Below, piece by piece: positions 62,228-64,000 of a stretch of 64,000 nt of DNA. How positions within the stretch are numbered: the first letter of the stretch is position 1; every line of letters begins with the position of its first letter. The notes beneath the pieces were generated by a model. That model did not search any database, was not told the origin of the DNA, and saw only the letters and a list, made by a program, of their open reading frames with translations. The DNA is taken from the NCBI RefSeq assembly GCF_014646375.1, contig NZ_BMNI01000008.1, positions 95,671 to 159,670 of the forward strand. The letters run 5' to 3'. The DNA is from Nocardioides phosphati. Its GTDB lineage: Bacteria > Actinomycetota > Actinomycetes > Propionibacteriales > Nocardioidaceae. The position numbers were made by a program, and so were the translations under genes.

Positions 62228-62830
62228 TCAGGCGACCCGCTCGCTGGGCGGGGTGACGTCGTCGAGGAGCTGGCTGATGACCTGCTCGACGGTCACGCCG
62301 TTGAACTGGGCCTCGGCGTCGAGAAGCAGGCGGTGGCAGAGCACCGGGACAGCGAGGTCCTTGATGTCGTCGGGGATCAGGTGGTCGCGCCCGTCGGCCA
62401 GCGCCCACACCTTCGCCGTACGGACGTAGGCAAGGCAGCCGCGGACCGAGAGGCCGAGCTTGACGTGCGGGTGGCGGCGCGACTCCTCGGCGAGCTGCGA
62501 GACGTAGCGGACGATCGCCGCGTCGACGTGGACCTTGTCGCCGAGCTCGGCCATCTGCGCCACGGTCGCCGAGGTGATGATCGGCTCGACCAGCGTCGCG
62601 CGGTCGCGGACCGAGGCGTTGAGCAGCAGGTCGACGGTGTTGGCCTCGTCGGGGTAGCCCACCGAGGTCTTCATCAGGAAGCGGTCGAGCTGCGCCTCGG
62701 GCAGGCGGTAGGTGCCGGCCTGCTCGATGGGGTTCTGCGTGGCGATGACCATGAACGGCTTGCCCGCGTCATGGGTGGTGCCGTCGACGGTGACCCGGCC
62801 CTCCTCCATGACCTCGAGGAGGGCGGACAG
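62228..62830 (-). pseudogene. moxR AAA+ ATPase, N-terminal part missing
   Basis: The frame from about 62830 reads SALLEVMEEGRVTVDG, then FMVIATQNPIEQAGTYRLPE, AQLDRFLM and the C-terminal lid, ending TPPSERVA: the last ~200 residues of a MoxR ATPase. The first ~115 residues, with Walker A (G-PG-AKT) and Walker B (ADEINR), are absent. Upstream of Ser the frame carries unrelated residues read out of frame from the preceding gene. The rest of the operon is intact. Either a deletion removed DNA between the two genes or the sequence is misjoined. Confidence 0.85.
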
Positions 62831-63867
62831 ACGAGCTGCGCGCCGTCCTTGATGTCGAAGGTGTTGACCGCAGCCTTGTCGTCGCCGCACGCCGTGACGA
62901 GCGTGCCCTTGTCGCCACTCCCCCACGCCGCGAAGGCGCAGCCGTTGGCCATCTCGACGGGAGCGGCGATCGACGACTGGGCGCCGACCTTGGCGACCTC
63001 GCGCTTGCCGCCACCGTCGACCGCGACGGCGATCAGCGCGTCGGGCGTCGCCACCAGGACGTCGTCGGACGCCGGACCGGACTGCTGCAGGACCGAGCCC
63101 GCGCCGAAGTTGCCGAGCGCCTCGGAGGGCGTCAGGACGTTGCCCTTGTCGTCACGCACCACCGGCGTCGCGCCGACGACGGTCATCGCGGCGAGATCGC
63201 CCTCGCGGTCCGGCGACAGGTCGTCGGTCTCGGGCTTCTCGAACGTCTCGGCAGCGCGGCGCAGGGTGACGACCTTGCCCTCGTCGCCCGACGCGGCGTA
63301 CAGGGTGCCGTCGACGCCGGCGGCGCCCACCGCGCCACCGCCCACCGTGGCGAGGGGCTTGGCGTCCTTCGTGACGCCGGTGAGCGTCGTGGTGCCGCTG
63401 TCCGGGTCGACCGTCGTGGCCCACACCTTGCCCGTGGAGGGGTCCAGCGCACCGAGGCTGCCCCCGCCGAAGAGGGTGGCTGAGCCGGCCGCCGTGACGG
63501 CCTGCTCGGGGAGGCCGGCCGACATCGCGGCGTCGATGGGCAGCAGTGAGTTGGACGCGCGGTTGACCGAGACGACGGCAGAGCCGTCCTGCAGCACGTC
63601 GAGGTTGGGGTTCGCGCTGAACGCGGCGCCGTCGAAGACGCGCCCGTCGATCTGCGCGACCGGGACGTTCTGCCGGCCGACCGCACCCATGGCCTGGTTG
63701 GTCACCCAGACGCCACCGTCGTTGAGCTCGGCCTTGTGCACGGGATAGCCGTCGGCGTTGACCGCGTAGGCGACGAGCACGCCGGACACGACCGCGAGCG
63801 CCGACCACGATGCGATCGTGACGCGGTGCCGCCGCACAAAGCCCTGCCTGGCTACCCCATCAGCCAC
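62831..63867 (-). pseudogene. N-terminal part of a large surface protein, truncated at moxR
   Basis: The protein begins at GTG 63867 (AAGGGGG upstream) with a basic start, one membrane helix (about 14-35, RVTIASWSALAVVSGVLVAY) and an extracellular region of repeated beta units such as DVLQDGSAVVSVNRAS and GVDGTLYAASGDEGKVVTLR, a beta-propeller-like pattern. At FDIKDGAQLV (62830) it runs into moxR sequence in the wrong frame and stops at 62674. In related actinobacteria the gene at this place codes a very long fibronectin/Ig-repeat protein, so several kilobases are probably missing. The identity of the full protein is inferred from position. Confidence 0.75.
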
Positions 63868-63970
63868 GGTCTATCCCCCTTGTTCACTGCAAACTTCCGG
63901 GCCAACCTAACCTCAACCGGTCAAGTCCCTAGGCGTGGTGTACGAAACGAATCCTCCGTCGGGCGTGTCG

Positions 63971-64000
63971 CTAGGCGCTGATGGCGACCTCCTCGGTGAT
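63971..64000 (-). CDS. C-terminal end of a leftward gene, cut by window edge
   Basis: The leftward frame entering at 64000 reads ITEEVAISA and then TAG at 63973-63971. Only nine residues are visible, too few for any identification. A gap of about 100 bp separates it from the truncated surface-protein gene. Confidence 0.35.
   Translation of the reverse strand: MTEEVAISA

Overview
The window is high-GC actinobacterial chromosome, most like Nocardioides or a related Propionibacteriales genus. The grounds are the strong G/C third-position bias, a mycothiol gene (mshA), an XRE regulator next to an HbhA-like Lys-rich protein, LCP proteins, a moxR/DUF58/transglutaminase-like cluster, and many starts with a TANNNT hexamer 6-7 nt upstream (leaderless mRNA). 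I saw no tRNA, rRNA, insertion sequence or CRISPR array.

Region 1 (1-13.8 kb) is mostly housekeeping: a cut-off SDR, a TetR regulator and an acyl-CoA dehydrogenase; the ybjN-mshA pair; purU; a large adenylation/carrier/membrane-acyltransferase fusion under a DtxR/IdeR-type iron box; a STAS protein with a MASE1-PP2C-ATPase switch protein; an Asp/Glu-racemase-family protein; an RNase H fusion; and an ABC1 kinase.

Region 2 (13.9-30.5 kb) holds typA, a scrambled DUF559 remnant, a second SDR, a cell-wall amidase lipoprotein, galE, two tandem GDP-mannose dehydratase paralogues, the HbhA-like/XRE pair, an APS kinase with a degenerate sulfurylase-like N-terminus, a low-molecular-weight tyrosine phosphatase, an LCP protein, a TauE/SafE exporter, cysDN, a DUF559 gene between short direct repeats, and a frameshifted Dabb gene.

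Region 3 (30.5-32.4 kb) is an AbiE-type (type IV) toxin-antitoxin pair with repeated operators.

Region 4 (32.4-57.8 kb) is a large surface-polysaccharide locus. A rightward block (wecB, aminotransferase, TviB-like dehydrogenase, TviC-like epimerase) meets a 15-gene leftward operon (55.2 to 39.2 kb). That operon carries a CapD/PglF dehydratase, CapE, an aminotransferase, a small PglC-type phosphosugar transferase, glycosyltransferases, a GNAT enzyme, CapF, CapG, a flippase, two hexapeptide acyltransferases and a Wzy-like polymerase. CapE, CapF and CapG together predict UDP-N-acetyl-L-fucosamine. The dehydratase, aminotransferase and PGT predict a 4-amino-4,6-dideoxy sugar as first sugar. A Wzz/tyrosine-kinase protein and a second LCP protein follow rightward, for chain-length control and attachment to the wall.

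Region 5 (57.9-64 kb) has a small Cys-containing ORF, ppnP, and a leftward moxR-DUF58-transglutaminase-like cluster. In it, the first part of moxR and the distal part of the preceding large protein are missing at one junction near 62,830, and the transglutaminase-like domain has Asp at the usual catalytic Cys position.
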